Below are positions 23,746 to 35,893 of a stretch of DNA of 64,000 bases, piece after piece; within the stretch, counting starts at the first letter, position 1, and the number at the start of each line of letters is the position of its first letter. Position numbers and translations under genes: made by a program. A model generated the notes under the pieces. It was not told the DNA's origin. It made no database searches and was given only the letters and a program-made list of their open reading frames with translations. This stretch comes from Coprinellus micaceus (lineage: Eukaryota > Basidiomycota > Agaricomycetes > Agaricales > Psathyrellaceae): NCBI GenBank assembly GCA_951394405.1, contig OX596336.1:3534001-3598000 (forward strand). Direction: 5' to 3'.

Positions 23746-24321
23746 ATGCAGTCTACGACAGCCACAGGCCCCTGGCCCGAAATCATCATGCGCTCCTTCT
23801 TCATCGCTGGAGCAACCAGTGCAACATCCGAGAAGCCGTTCTACGGGTCTTGGAACCGTCTGCTCAACACCATGTTCCCCGTTGATACAATGTTCGAAGT
23901 CGTCCCTCAATTCCCTCCTGTCACATCACGCGAGGCGGTTGACTTTGTCGGCCTCCTCATATACGTCGAAGCGACACCTGTCTTCATAATCGAGATCAAG
24001 CCACCTGCCGAGCTACGCCTCCCCTCGAAGCGCCAGGAGGCGAACGAGCAGCTCCGCCGGCTGCTCATCGACCTCGTCCCCGATCTGAAGATCACTGTAT
24101 TACATGGCGTGTCCGCGTTCGGCACCAAGATCGCCTTCTACAAGTATAGTCGTGACGCTAACCGCCTAGAGCCTGGGGGTATCATCCCAGATCTGGACAC
24201 AGTAACGGACACAGCTCCTCGTGGATGGTGGGCCTTCGACATCCTGGAGGAAGAAGGCGCAAAGAAGTTCCGGGATGTAGTCGAGGAAGTGAAGGAGATG
24301 TGTGGTCAAGCCTCGTTCTAA
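23746..24321 (+). CDS. Hypothetical 191-aa protein with PD-(D/E)XK-like motif
   Basis: A single-exon protein with no family I can name with certainty. Residues 64-86 contain AVDFVGLLIYVEA followed by TPVFIIEIKPP, that is D66 with E83-I-K85 after a hydrophobic strand. This is the spacing of the PD-(D/E)XK nuclease core. The C-terminal part contains amphipathic helices (RQEANEQLRRLLIDLVPDL) and an aromatic strand (GTKIAFYKYSRD). Small single-domain proteins of this shape are common and multicopy in Agaricomycetes. Nuclease activity is an inference from the motif alone; a non-enzymatic role is equally possible. It lies alone between the tRNA gene and the coiled-coil gene, with an unremarkable promoter. 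Confidence 0.7.
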   Translation: MQSTTATGPWPEIIMRSFFIAGATSATSEKPFYGSWNRLLNTMFPVDTMFEVVPQFPPVTSREAVDFVGLLIYVEATPVFIIEIKPPAELRLPSKRQEANEQLRRLLIDLVPDLKITVLHGVSAFGTKIAFYKYSRDANRLEPGGIIPDLDTVTDTAPRGWWAFDILEEEGAKKFRDVVEEVKEMCGQASF

Positions 24322-24960
24322 TGTTATGACCGAGTTTGTACCTTCGCCTTCGCACAATGTCTTCACGACTGTATGGTTCATTTCCTCTTTGGATAATATC
24401 CGGGGCGTGCGTATTATTCTTTGGTTTCCTGGACCTTGTTCTGCCGGTACATCGTTGCATTCGCTGCCTCAGGGACTCTATATGATAGCCGGTGGGGCAC
24501 TGATAGAGGTCGAGATAGCCGCCCAAACGCCTTGCCGAAATGAACTCTGGAGCCTTGAGGCAAACACGAGGCGGGTCCAAGGATAACCGTTCAACCGTGA
24601 CAAAGGGTGTTGGGATGAGAGCCTTCGGGGTGACTCATGCTTGGGTCTTTGGGGACTGAAGGTTCCGAAAATGCACAACCGCAGTTTAGAATCGCTTGAG
24701 CTGTTCACTGACGACTCGCGCTTGTGTGAAGGCACTGAAGGGGTCTGGGAGTAGCCGGCATGAGCTCCGGCATCACCCTATTTACAAGCTCCGAAGATGC
24801 CCTATGCCCTAATCGGGGGGTGTTTGCCCGGCTTTGGCCTGCCGTTGCTGTGAAGAATTGGCGGACTCTGAAATTCTTTCCAACCTTTCCCCCAGCCTTG
24901 ATCCCAGACTCTCATCCCCCTTTCCCTTTTGCGACTTGTGATCGAACCGCAGTGAAGGCG
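24322..24960. other. Intergenic region upstream of the coiled-coil gene
   Basis: No supported gene. The reading frame of the next gene is open back to an ATG at 24760, but those 67 codons are not composition-matched to the protein and probably represent 5' UTR. Confidence 0.45.
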
Positions 24961-27900
24961 ATGAGCGTCATTCTCTCCGCCCTCACAGGTCGCTCAATGT
25001 CGTCCTCGACGCCCTCGTCGTCGTCATCGTCGTCCTCTCGGCGGCGGCGCCAGTACTCGTCCATGGACAGCATCTACTCCATCGTCTTCGGCCTCGCCCT
25101 GCGCTCCATCGTCGGCCTCGCAAGCAGGCAGGACTGGAAAGTCTCCGCACCCATCGTCGGGCTCTGGGAGGGCGTCATTACCCTCCACTTCATGAAGATG
25201 ATGCCCTCCTCCTTCGACCCCTACGTCTCCTGGGGCGTGCGCATGCTCATCGACTACCTCATCACAGAGAGCGTCTCCCGAATGGTGCTGGTCATCATCT
25301 GGACGTGCCTCGGCATGGCTCTAGCAGACGTCGCGCCCTCCATTTGGTTCGACGTCGGATTGCACCGCCCGTGGAGACGCGTGAGGAGGGACATGTATAC
25401 TATCTACAAGATGACGCCCAAAGTCCTGCCACGGACGCGCGTTGTACGCTTTTCAAGTTCACGACACTCCATTATCGACACACCCATGACATTCCCCGAA
25501 ATTGACATCTCAGAACGAACAACTGTTATTTCCGACACGAATCCCCCCGAATCCCCCCGCATCGAACGCCCCTCCACCTCTCGCAGACGGGTGGCAAAGA
25601 GCAGTGGCTACTCAACCAGTGCCACAGTCTCCGAAGCGGGTTCAGCAACACCCATCTCCCGCCGCACGGGCTCCACCGCCGCCCCCACCCCTATCCTGCG
25701 CACCAGACGCGCCGTGGTCTACCACGAACCCGCCTCCGACACCGACGACTCCCGCAGCTACGTCTCCAGGGACGTTGACCGAGATAACCTCTCCTCCAGT
25801 GGCTCATCCTCGTCCACTTCGCTCCCAGGCAGTACCCAAGCCACTCCCCGCCGCGAAGACTGGGACCTCGAGTCCAGCATCGAGTCCGCGCCCGAGATCG
25901 ACGTCGAGGAGCTCGCGACTGCCGCTGCCCAAGTCGAGCAGGCTAAGAAGGACGAGGGCGAAGAATCAACACCCCGTGCCCGACCCATGTACCTCCCTCC
26001 CACGCCCTCCGATTCTGCCGCCAGGTGGGACTTGTCCATTGTCGATAAGGACGTTCTCGTCCCTCCCCCGACTGCGTTCCTGCAGCAGATTCCGGACGAT
26101 AATCAGGACTACGATCATGTTGTGCCTGCGGCGGGGTCAGTGCTCAGTAAGGTGACGGAGGAGACGGGGTTGAAGGCGCCTAGCCCGCCACCGAAGACCG
26201 AGCTCAACTTGCCCGAACACTATAGGAAGAGCAGCCGGACGCCGATGAGCACCAACTCGTTGGGCTTGGAGACCCCCGAAGAGACGCCTATGGTCGAACG
26301 AGGGCCGTCGGCGGCGAACGTCGCTGCTGCCCGTGCCGGGGGCCTGCAAAAGGATTGGGCAAGCACACCTCGGAGCGTATTCAAGTCCGTCGAAGCCGTC
26401 CCTGCCGGTCCCTCCTCTGCTATCCCCCAACCCCCCGCCTTCACCGCCAACCTCTCTAATCTCATTCTCGACACCTCGACCCCTTCACCTTCTTCTACTG
26501 TCACCGCCACCCCCAACGCCAACGGCTACGCTACAGCGATCTCCCCCGCACCCTCTACTGACGATGACGACATGTACCTCGACGAAGCCACGTCCAACAC
26601 GCTTAGAGAGCAGTTCGAGCGGGATATGGCGGCACAGAAGGAGCAGGCCGCGCTGGACTATGCGAAGCTCCTCGAGGAACGGCACAAGGCCGAAGAGGTC
26701 GAGCGTTCACGAATCGAAGAGGACCGACGCGCGCTTGAGGAAGAGAGGCAGCGGTACGAAGCTGAGCAAGCGCGGTTGGCTGCTGAGGTGAAGAGACAGG
26801 GTGAAGAGAAGGAGAGGATGGAGGAGGAGAGGCGGAAGCAGGATGAGGAGAGGGTGAGGTTGGAGGAAGAGAGGAGGAGGCAGGAGGAGGAGAGGGGACG
26901 GTTGGAGGCGGAGAGGAGAATGCACGAGGCGGAGAGGGTGAGGCTTGAAGAGGAGCGGAGGAGGTTAGTACAGGAAGAGGAGGCGAGGGTTAGAGCTTTG
27001 AAGGAGGAAGAGGAAATGCGGAGGTTGGAGGAGGAGGAGAGGATGATTGCGGAGGAGGCAGAGAGGCTTGCGCAGGCTGTCGCGAGGGAGGCCGCCGAGG
27101 AAGAGGCCCGGCGCGTCGCCGCCGAAGCAGAGGCTGCCCGACTCGCTGCTGAAGAAGGTGCCCGCCTTGCAGCTGAAGAAGTGGAATCTAAGCGCCTAGC
27201 CGAAGAAGCCGCCCGCCGTGCTGCTGAAGAAGAGGAAGCCAAGCGTCTAGCTGAAGAAGCCGAGCTCATACGGATCGCTGCAGAGCAAGAGGCCAAGTGG
27301 GCTGAGGAGGAGGCCGAGGCGAGGAGGTTGGCTGAGGAAGCAGCCTTGGAGGCGGCGGCGCGTCTGAAGGCTGAAGAAGAGGCAGCACGTCTACAAGCTG
27401 AACAGGAAGCGGCAGCCCGTCTTGCATTTGAGGAAGCCCGTCTTAAGGCTGAAGAAGAGGCCGCTCGTCTTGCAGCTGAGGAAGCCAAACGCCTCTTTGA
27501 GGAGGCCGAAGCGCAACGTCTGGCTGAAGAGGCAGCCCGTCTCGCAGCAGAGCAGGAAGCCAAACGCCTTGCTGAAGAGGCTGAGGCCAAGAGGCTGGCT
27601 GAAGAGGAGGCTGAACGAGCTCGCCTTGTTCAAGAGGAGGCTGAGCGTACCCGTCTAGATGAGGAGGAAGCGGAGAGGACACGTCTTGCTGAGGAGGAGG
27701 CAGCACGTCTCGCAGCGGAGGAAGCCGAGGCCAAGAGACTCGCGAAGGAGGAGGCTCGTCTAGTCGAAGAGGAGGCTGAACGCATCCGCGTCGCTGAGCT
27801 GGAAGCAGCACGTCTCGCAGAGGAGGCCGAGAGGCAGCGCTTGGCGGCAGAGGAAGAAGCAAAACGCATCGCTGAAGAGGCCGAGGCTCAGAGGCTTGCT

Positions 27901-29625
27901 GCTGAGGAGGCGGAGAGGTTGCGACTGGCTGAGGAGGAGGAAGCTAAGCGCCTTGCAGAAGCTGAGGCCGAGGCCGAGGTTCAACGACTTGCGGCGGAGG
28001 AAGCTAAGCGCCTCGCTGAAGAGGCTGAGGCTGAGGCTCGACAACTAGCAGCAGAGGAAGCTGAACGAACGCGTTTGGCTGAGGAGGAAGCTCAACGACT
28101 TGCGGCGGAGGAAGCTGAGCGAATTCGCTTGGCCGAGGAGAAGGCAGAAAAGGCTCGCATCGCCGAAGAGGAGGCAGAAGCTGAAAGAATTCGCCTTGCT
28201 GAAGAAGAAGCAGAGAGAATGCGACTGGCTCAAGAAGAGGAAGCGAGGCAGCTTGCTGAGGCTGAGGCTTTGAAGGCTCTCGCGGACGCTGAGGAGGAGA
28301 AGAAGCGAAAGAAAGAGGAAAGGAAGGCTAAGAAGGCTAAGAGGGAGGAGAAGAAGCGGAAGGCGGATGAGGCGGAGGCTGCTGCGAAATTGGAGGCTGA
28401 GGAGGCGGAAGCTGTTGCTCTCGCTGAGCAGCAACGCCTAGCCGACGAGGCTGCTGCCGTTGCCGAACAACAGCGACTGTCCGACGAAGCTGCGGAGCAA
28501 CGACTTGCTGAGGAGGCTGAACAGCGGAAACTTGCTGAGGAAGCCGAGCAAAAGCGACTCGCCCAAGAGGCAGCTGAAGGGGAGGCGGAAGCCGCTCGTA
28601 TCAAGGAGCAAGAAGAGGAGGCTGAACGCCAGCGTCAACAGGCCGAAGCCGAGCTAGCAGCCGAGCTAGCGGCCGCTGCTGCTGCAGAGGAGGCTCAGCG
28701 TGCGAAAGTCGAGGAGCTCAAGCAACAGCAAGAAGCCGCTGCTCGCGAAGCCGAAGCGTTGGCTGCCGCTGCCCCAGAGCCACCAAACGACGAGGCTCCT
28801 ACCCCTGCGGCCGAACCAGGCACTCCTACACCCATCACCGTCCAAATTGCTACCCCCACCGCCCAGAACGCTGCTCTCGATCCCGAACAAGGTGATGCAG
28901 ACGCTGCAGGAGACGAGGATGGCGGCGAGTTCGATGATGGTGGAAGCGCCATTGGCTCTGTCATGACCGTCGCAACTGCATACACTGAGGTCGGGGTCGA
29001 CATCGAGAAGCGACTCCTGAAGTCGATACTAAGGAGGGCACAGAAAATCGAGCTCCAGGATCAAATGAACGCCTTGAAGGCCAACCCTGAGACGGACCCT
29101 GCTGTACTCGCGAGGACGGATAAGGTGTTGGGCAAGTATCAGAAGAAGATTCAGAAGCTTTACGACGACAGTGAGTTCGGTTCCTCGGTTATGGGTCGTT
29201 TATGTTAGCTGACATTTCTATCAGGCACGGAGATGGCCTCGTATTGGCATCGTACTGAAGATAGCTATACCCTCAGGGTCATGCCCATCCCTGAAGCCCT
29301 GGACCGTACCCGCGAAGCGATACTGTGGCATCTCACCCCCGATGCCAAGTCTTTCAAGTTCATGCTCACACTCCCTGTTGGCAAAGGGAAGGCCGTTCAG
29401 CGGGTGAAGGAGTCCGTATTGACCATGTTACGCGAGTGAGTACATTCACAACCATCGGTTGTGTGCTACGTGAAACTGACATGTCGAACGCCTTGTAGCG
29501 ACTTGAACATTGAGCCAATCCCCGATCCCAATAACGGCAAAATCTTGACGATTGAAATCACACCCACCGAGTTTGAAGAATGGGCCATCGACTTCCGTCA
29601 ACGAAGTGCCCAAACCGACGACTGA
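24961..29625 (+). CDS. Membrane-anchored giant Glu/Ala/Arg coiled-coil protein
   Basis: Exons 24961-29170, 29225-29435 and 29499-29625 are joined by 54- and 63-nt introns; the protein is about 1,515 residues. The start at 24961 (MSVILSALTG) is preferred over 24760. An N-terminal region of about 130 residues has two or three hydrophobic helices (SIVFGLALRSIVGLA; LVIIWTCLGMALADVA). A Ser/Pro-rich linker follows, then about 700 residues of nearly unbroken coiled coil built from imperfect repeats such as RLAEEEAERIRLAEEEA. A compact conserved-looking C-terminal module begins near AYTEVGVDIEKRLLKSILRR and ends in FEEWAIDFRQRSAQTDD. The layout suggests a membrane-tethered scaffold or tether (nuclear envelope, ER or vesicle). 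The repeat part aligns to many unrelated coiled coils, so homology should be judged from the two ends only. Confidence 0.8.
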
Positions 29626-29975
29626 TCATGACGAATATTGGACAATTTATTACGATCCTTTACGATTTTTGTTCTCTCTTCTTTCCCCATGAACGAGTTC
29701 CCGTGCTACCCTCTGCGCTACCCTACTACCCATGCCATACCTCCGCGTTTTCCATTGGGGTCTCTTCCCTTCCGTGCTTCCTGTTCACCCTCTCGTTGAT
29801 CGATTCATGCCATGTCTCTTTGTAGTTGTACGTGTAAATTTAGTTTGTTCACATCCACGTCTTTTGCTAGCACATAGAGTGGCGTCCGCTTCATGTAACT
29901 ACCCCTTTTCCTCATGACTGATATACCACCTATATCCAATCCATTTCCCTCTCATCCTCACGTTCCCTGGAGTGT
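29626..29975. other. Convergent 3' intergenic region
   Basis: 350 bases between two convergent genes. The sequence is T/C-rich and has no gene-like frame; it should contain both polyadenylation regions. Confidence 0.5.
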
Positions 29976-32900
29976 TTACCGACGAACGGTAGAGAACCCT
30001 CCCGTTGATAGGCTGTCGGGTAGGCTGCCCTCACAATTGTCCACCCTCTCCTTATCCGCTGTGAGAGTGATCACAATTTCCCCGCCCTTTCTAAAGGTGT
30101 CGTATAAATCGAAGTGGCAGCGAGGGGAGGGTTCGCCGTTAACCGTGACCGTATCAACGTAGGCGGAGGCTCCTTCAGGGATGACTTCTGCGAGGGATGT
30201 TTCATCGAAGTTCTCAACTCTGACGGTAGTGCTGACATTCAGGTAGGGGTTGTGGATGGTGTATTTCGGGGTGAGGGGCGAGAGCTGGAGGTACTGGGTA
30301 GAACCAGGAACTAAAGGGGGAGGACATGTTAAACAGAGCGCTTGAGAGATTCCGATGGGCCTTACCGGGGTAGAAACCGAGGAGATGGAAGAGCAACAGA
30401 GTAGCCATTGCCGCTTGATCATCGTTACCGGGCAATCCGGAGTCGGCTGAAGGTCTCGGGTGTGAGTACGAGGTTCAAGTCCCCTTTCAAGAGCGGCTTA
30501 CTGTAGTTGAAGTTTTGGTACACAACTTCCCGAACTCGGTCTACTGACTGAGCAGGCCGGTCGGCGTAGTGATATCCGATAGGGGTCTGTAGGGTTGTCA
30601 GAGTCAGTCAACAGGATCGGACTTCGGGCAAGTGTAACTGACCTGGAAGGAGGGCTCATTTCCAGCTTGATAGTACCCTGCATCGAAGAAGTGATCCAAA
30701 CGTTTCAGGAAGGTATTCTGGAGGCGATATAGATCGTCAGCTGCAGCGTCGATAGCAGCGGTAGGATACATACATTGCCACCCATTAAAGTCACGAGATG
30801 AGCTGTATCGTGAGGCACAAACCAGCTGTACTCCCATGAAGACGACTCGTAGAATCCATTAACGTTGCTACCTTGTAGTGAGCAAGGACGAGTTTCGTAT
30901 TGGGTATCATTGGGTGAGCAGTTGATAGGGTCGGTGAAGGCGAAGGTGCCATTAGGGTACTTCTTTTGGAAGAAACCTGGGGCGTCGTTAGGATGTGATG
31001 TGGGGAGGAGGAATATTGCTGCCCGTACCTCGGAAGCCGTCGCTGACGACGAATCTGTCCCAGATATTCCGGTAGGACTACACAACAGTCAGCCGCGCTA
31101 CGTGAGAAGCCGACCAGAAGCCACGTACCAAGGACGCGTTGGTGTACCTCTCGACATCCTCAGTCTTGCCGAGCAATTGTGCTACTTGCCTGAGAGAGAA
31201 GTCCTCGAATGCGTACTGCCCAGCCGTCAGGAATCCTCTTCAAGAGATCGAAAAGCCCGTCGTTACCTCAAGCGTACGACTCCCCTCTCTTGTCTGCCTC
31301 CCCGTGCTCGAGGTGTCGAGAACACTGAATGGAACAAATCCGTATTGCCTGCAAGTTGGAAGCGTCAATACCTGCCCTCAACAATGTATACCTTCCAGAC
31401 TCACTTGTACACATTAACCTGCCTCCCCATGGTATTCCATTCAGGCGGATTGATCTCGGCGTCCGCGACCATCGCCGCGTACAGCTCTTCCAAGTTAATG
31501 CCAAGCGCCTCCGCCTCGTTCGCATAAGAAACCGCGAAGTGTCCGACGATATTGTCCGCACTTGAGCCTGTTCAGAGGAACAAGAGAACCGAGAAGGCTG
31601 AGTCAGTAAAGGGTTCGACGACCAAGGCGAAGGCGGGGGGTCACCGGCGACACCGAAGATCTGGCGACGTACCTCCCTGTGTCCAACCTGGAAGATTGTT
31701 AGCGCGACATTCGGGCATCCAGCCGTGCTTGCGCCAGCCGTCGATGTAGGTGTCAACGATTTGAGCGTAGTCTTCCGCGGAGTGGAGACTCATCCATGGG
31801 AATGCGGTTCGGAACTGGTGGGTTGTAAGGGCTGTGACGAGGAAGAGGGTGGAAAGATGGACGTACAGTATCCCAGCTGCAATAAAGAGAGTCGAAGTAC
31901 GGCGATGTAGTGTCGCGGAACTCGCCCTGGGTCTCTCCCGTAGCGTTATTCTGTGAGATTTTAAGCATGCCGTTTGCAAGAGGTAATTTGAAATTCGGAC
32001 TTACCGGTGTCAAGAACGACCTATACATCGACGAGTACGCCATCTGCGTGACGTTGGGGTGTGTGTTCGGAATATCGATTTCGAGCCTCTTTAACTTGTC
32101 CTGCCACAGAGCCCTCGCCCGTTCTCTGACCTCTTCAAACGAGGCGCTGCCAACCTCCTCTTCAGCATTGGCACACGCCTGCTCGACAGACCGGAAGGAC
32201 ACTCCAACCCGAATGTTGAGGACTGGTTTCTCTCTGTCTGGTGGAGTCAAAGAGAACAGTGCACCCGACTGGTATATGCCACCGATGAGGTTGAGAGTCA
32301 AGTTGACTCGTCGGAGATTGGGACCCTTGGCATCCAGGCCAACCCTGCGGCAAGTTGGTCAGGCAGGCGAACGCAGGACGAAGGCTGAACGCCTACGTGT
32401 CACCAGTCCAAACTCCGTATTCTTCTATCTTCTGCTTTCCGCCATCGAGGACGTCATAACACGCGTAGGCGTCGTAATTATATCGCCCAGGGCCAAAGCT
32501 AGTTCATAACAATTTCAATGGGATATAATGTCAGTTAGGAAGGCGCTGACTCGCCTAGACCCATATCGCCCTCCGATGGTGATACGACCACGTTCTGGGT
32601 CGATGTTCAACTCGCCGCCTGCGAAAGAGCCAGGCAAGTCGTTGGAGAGGTCCAAAACAAAGTAGGGCCGGGAATACGCAGGGAAGGTAAACCTCTCCAA
32701 GCCTGCACGACGAGTTGGCGTGGCCTCCATGGTGATATTGTTGTTTAGGGTCAACGAGAAGTACCCAGGCGCAGCATCTGGGGAAGATAGAGTGAGTCAA
32801 GACCCCGAAATTAGTGATTCACAAATCCTACCATCTGTGTGGTTCTTCCTCCTCCTAATGCGGGCTTGGAGGGTAGTCGCGCAAGTGCTGAAGCCGTAGG

Positions 32901-33426
32901 GACACAAAAGTGGCATGATCTCGAAGTTCCCGTAGGTTCCTTCAACAAGGTTAGTTTACGCCGCGCGTAGCGGGACGAGCCTCTGTACCTAGAGACGACC
33001 CTGTTCCACTATCGTGAAGAGGACTGAAACCTCTAATCCACTCGTTGGCATCTGCCACGTAGCCCGCTGGTGCGTATCCAGTCATGTCGGTAGAAAACTT
33101 GACCATCCCGAAGGGTAGCGAAGCACCGGGACTGCGAACGGATTGTTTCGTGAACGGGGGATCGAATGCAAATAAAGACTACCCACCAAACATTGCCCCA
33201 GTTTGCTAAGAGGAATAGTTCAATGGGGGGCGAAGAAGCCAGGGCAAAGACACTCACAAGTCCCGATGAAAGGGTTTACAAACTGGGTGTAGTCGATCTC
33301 GCTTGCGGATTGGTTCGCTGTAGCCTTGATAGCGGCCTCGATCCGCTTATAGATTTCCGGGGATGGTTGTGCACTAGTCCACACTGGAAGCAGCAGGAGA
33401 ACGAGGGGGACGATGAGATTAATCAT
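29976..33426 (-). CDS. GH92 alpha-mannosidase, secreted
   Basis: GH92 enzymes are calcium-dependent exo-alpha-mannosidases acting on mannans and N- or O-glycans. The gene starts at 33426 and ends at 29976 on the minus strand, with at least a dozen short introns. A signal peptide is clear (NLIVPLVLLLLPVWTSAQ). Family signatures in order: FVNPFIGT, PGASLPFGMVKFS, GYVADANEWIRGFSPLHDSG, FDSLYCSWDT, GWMPECRANNLPGWTQGG with SSADNIVGHFAV, ESSSWEYSWFVPHD (region of the catalytic acid Glu) and SGLPGNDDQAAMATLLLFHL with GFYPVPGS (the conserved NDD and Asp region). The C-terminal sandwich domain ends RKGGEIVITLTADKERVDNC. All catalytic landmarks I can check are present, so the enzyme is probably active and exported. 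It faces the pheromone genes across a 1.8-kb gap. Confidence 0.93.
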
Positions 33427-34920
33427 CGTCGCGATTCCGGCGGCGAATAGTCAGGCCACCGACGTCGACGAGGGAGAACGAGGGAAGGGAAGCGGTAGAA
33501 AGCAAGGTACCTTCACTTTAATGCGCTGGGCGACGTATTTTTGGTCCTCGGCAAGGCTACATCGCCCGGCGCTTCGAGAAGAACGCAGTTTCCCCAGGAA
33601 AGTCGTCGGATGACCATGCTGTTACGCCCGTTGCGGTGGCAAGACAAGGCTGAAGCGTTAGTGGAAGTTGAGTGGAAGACCACAGTTTCGTGATGCCATC
33701 TGTGCGCGGCAAAGAAGAAGCCGCCAGTCCGTGGCCTTTGAGATACCTTTGAAGTAAAGAAGGAGAGGGCTAATCTCTGAGAGAAGGCTCAAGACTACTT
33801 GGGTCTGAAAGCGGAAAAAAGGAATCATAGCGCCTCGGTACAAGGAATTACGAAGCAGTAGGAAGCAACTTCCGCGCCAGGTTTTGCTGGATGCTGCAAA
33901 AGCAAGCGGCAGGGGGAACTGGGGGTCGCCGTGACCTCCACGCCGAATAATGGCACAGTGGAAATATTTCGTGGATTTCGCTGGAGTAATGGAGAGTCAA
34001 TGACAACTCCACCCGGTGAAACTCACAGGGAGCCTTCTGAATCTGGTGAGAAGAAATCATATCAAGTATACAGAGAGCGCGTAGAGGTACCCTGCTAGTA
34101 ATGGTAAGAGCTGTGGCATGGGGTATGATGGGAGAAGTCCACCGAGCCGCTCTTGAGTGTACCATTTGCGAGACCTAGCGCTTCTTGAAGTCGATAGGCT
34201 ACCCCGAACATATCCCGGATCGCTTCTTGTGTGAAGAATATTGAGCACCGGAGATAACGGTAAGAAGTGTATGAGCTCGCTTTGGTATAGTCGCTACGCC
34301 GTTCCCCATGACACACCCCTCGGACGAGGTTATTGTAACGTTTGCTTCGAGGTGTGTCAACGCATGATCAAGGCGAGTGGTTCCCAGTCACGCTGTGGTG
34401 ACCGGGAAATCCCAGGACGCCATGTAGCAGCCCACTGAATGGCCGAATAGTTGATCGTTGCAACTCAAGGAATTCAAGAATGAGCGACAGACATGGTGAT
34501 TTCTGACCGCGTGGCACACGTCGTGTTTGATGGCGGTGGTTTGCTTTGACACAGGGTTACATAAGTCGTCGGCAACTTCCATAATCACCGACACTGCCCA
34601 GTTCACTCCTCGCCTCTTGCCTCGGTCGACGTGACCTTTGGGCAACATTCCAGCGCCAACCCTGAGGAACTATGGAACTATCATATCTTCATCTCCGAAT
34701 ACCATAGCCTCCCTCTACGTTAGGATTGGACCCACCAGGACCGACATCGCCACGTGGATTGCGGTTTGCGTCCGTCCTGGCCCTTCGTAGGCATGCTACA
34801 TGGAACTGCGATATCAATGGGCGACCAACCGGAAGGATTGCGGAAGCTCCTCAATGGGACCACGTATAGCCGTCCTCCAGAAAACTCTGGGTATCGATGA
34901 GGTCACGTCGACGGCTCATG
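33427..34920. other. Intergenic region between GH92 and the pheromone genes
   Basis: About 1.5 kb without a gene I can support. A minus-strand open frame (34316-34095) contains a protein-like helix (IRDMFGVAYRLQEALGLANG) but no start context, partner exon or domain. No seven-helix receptor reading frame is visible on either strand. Confidence 0.45.
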
Positions 34921-34929
34921 TCCGCGAGA

Positions 34930-34958
34930 ACAATAAGGGACCCCGGCTTCCTTATTGT
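34930..34958. promoter_or_regulatory. Inverted ACAATAAGG pair upstream of pheromone gene 1
   Basis: ACAATAAGG at 34930-34938 is mirrored by CCTTATTGT at 34950-34958, giving an inverted pair 11 bases apart, 282 bases before the start codon. The core ACAAT is the type of sequence bound by HMG-box factors. In other basidiomycetes, HMG-box regulators drive pheromone genes through ACAA-cored elements. The sequence and position are seen; the role is inferred, supported by a similar element at the same distance before the second pheromone gene. Confidence 0.45.
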
Positions 34959-35111
34959 GACTGGTCCTATGCACTAGCCAACCGTCGGGGAGGCGGCACC
35001 TTTCTCGCTTTTGTCTAGTTATCTGGTCGCCCGGGTGGATGATATTCTGTGAGTGGAGAACGCCAAATACGACGGCAGGATGACTCGGACTGGATGGGAC
35101 CCCACGAAGAC

Positions 35112-35119
35112 TATATAAT
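35112..35119 (+). promoter_or_regulatory. TATA box of pheromone gene 1
   Basis: TATATAAT lies 100 bases before the start codon at 35212. The second pheromone gene has TATAAAAG 98 bases before its start. Confidence 0.6.
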
Positions 35120-35211
35120 GGAAGACAAAACGAAGCACCCCACATATGCAAACTCTTCCGAGCCCACATTCTCTTGACACGACTCCCTCACCAACTCCCT
35201 TCCCCGACACA

Positions 35212-35319
35212 ATGGACGCTTTCGTCACTCTTTCACTACCAGCCCACGAAACCCCGGAGGTTCCCGTCGACGAAGAGCGCAATCGGACCAGCGGCCTGCT
35301 GTGGTGCACCATCGCATAG
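35212..35319 (+). CDS. Mating pheromone precursor 1 (35 aa, CaaX box CTIA)
   Basis: A 36-codon ORF encodes a lipopeptide pheromone precursor of the mushroom type. It begins MDAFVTLSLPAHE, has the acidic-basic processing motif VDEER, and ends SGLLWCTIA. The last four residues form a CaaX box: the Cys is expected to be farnesylated, TIA removed and the Cys carboxymethylated. Processing after the Glu-Arg pair would leave a nine-residue peptide (NRTSGLLWC). Such peptides are exported by a Ste6-type transporter and bind an STE3-type receptor of a compatible strain. The start context (cgacacaATGG) and the TATA box 100 bases upstream support expression. A GT-AG pair at 35327-35383 suggests a 57-nt intron just after the stop codon. 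Its sister gene lies 861 bases downstream in the same orientation. No receptor gene is seen in the window. Confidence 0.88.
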   Translation: MDAFVTLSLPAHETPEVPVDEERNRTSGLLWCTIA

Positions 35320-35326
35320 GTCTTAG

Positions 35327-35383
35327 GTATGCCCCAGCGTAGACCTATAGTATCATGATAAGCGCCTCACACACACTGTCCAG
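35327..35383 (+). other. Probable 3' UTR intron of pheromone gene 1
   Basis: The GTATGC donor lies 8 bases after the stop codon and the acceptor is TGTCCAG at 35377-35383, giving a 57-nt intron of typical length. The sister gene has a 61-nt candidate intron 5 bases after its own stop, so the position is conserved between the copies. Confidence 0.45.
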
Positions 35384-35883
35384 ACGGCGTTGACGCACAC
35401 AACGGCGTCGTGTACCAGTGGAAGGATCCCAATCAGTCGGCCCGGATCTGTGCACCACTGCGAACTATTGTTCGTGTATGTACCCCTTGGCTTGTCTCTT
35501 GGTTCGGTCATCTAACCCTCCTGCCCCACAGCTTCAGATCACTCTTTGAACCCCTGCGTCTTAACCACGATCCTTACCAACGATACGACCATTGCCTCTG
35601 GCAGGTGGTGAACGACTTCTCTAAATGACACCACGGACCTTGGACGGACCTTTGTTACTTTACCGCACCTTAAAGGATGTAATACCATTCCAGTAATGTA
35701 GAAGCGTGCTACTATTCTACCATTCGACCTTCTTTACGCACAATTTAATTCTTCGGTGCTTCGAGCGTGCGTTTGGGTGTTGTTGGAAGTGGGTCCGTGT
35801 AGGTGTCTGTCGACACCCGGCGCAAAGTGGTTAGGTCGGGACCCAGTTGCAGCAATGGCAGTGGGCACCAGCTATCAGCGAGG

Positions 35884-35893
35884 ACAATAGGGG
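35884..35893. promoter_or_regulatory. ACAATAGGGG element upstream of pheromone gene 2
   Basis: This element sits in the context GCGAGGACAATAGGGGG, matching GCGAGAACAATAAGGGA upstream of pheromone gene 1, and lies 297 bases before the start codon. It is a candidate HMG-box regulator site by comparison and position only. The same ten bases also occur by chance at 17659-17668, so the motif alone is not specific. Confidence 0.4.

Noticed and set aside
26640..28700. Long minus-strand Ser/Ala-rich frames opposite the coiled-coil gene
   Set aside because: They are antisense shadows of the Glu/Ala/Arg repeat codons.
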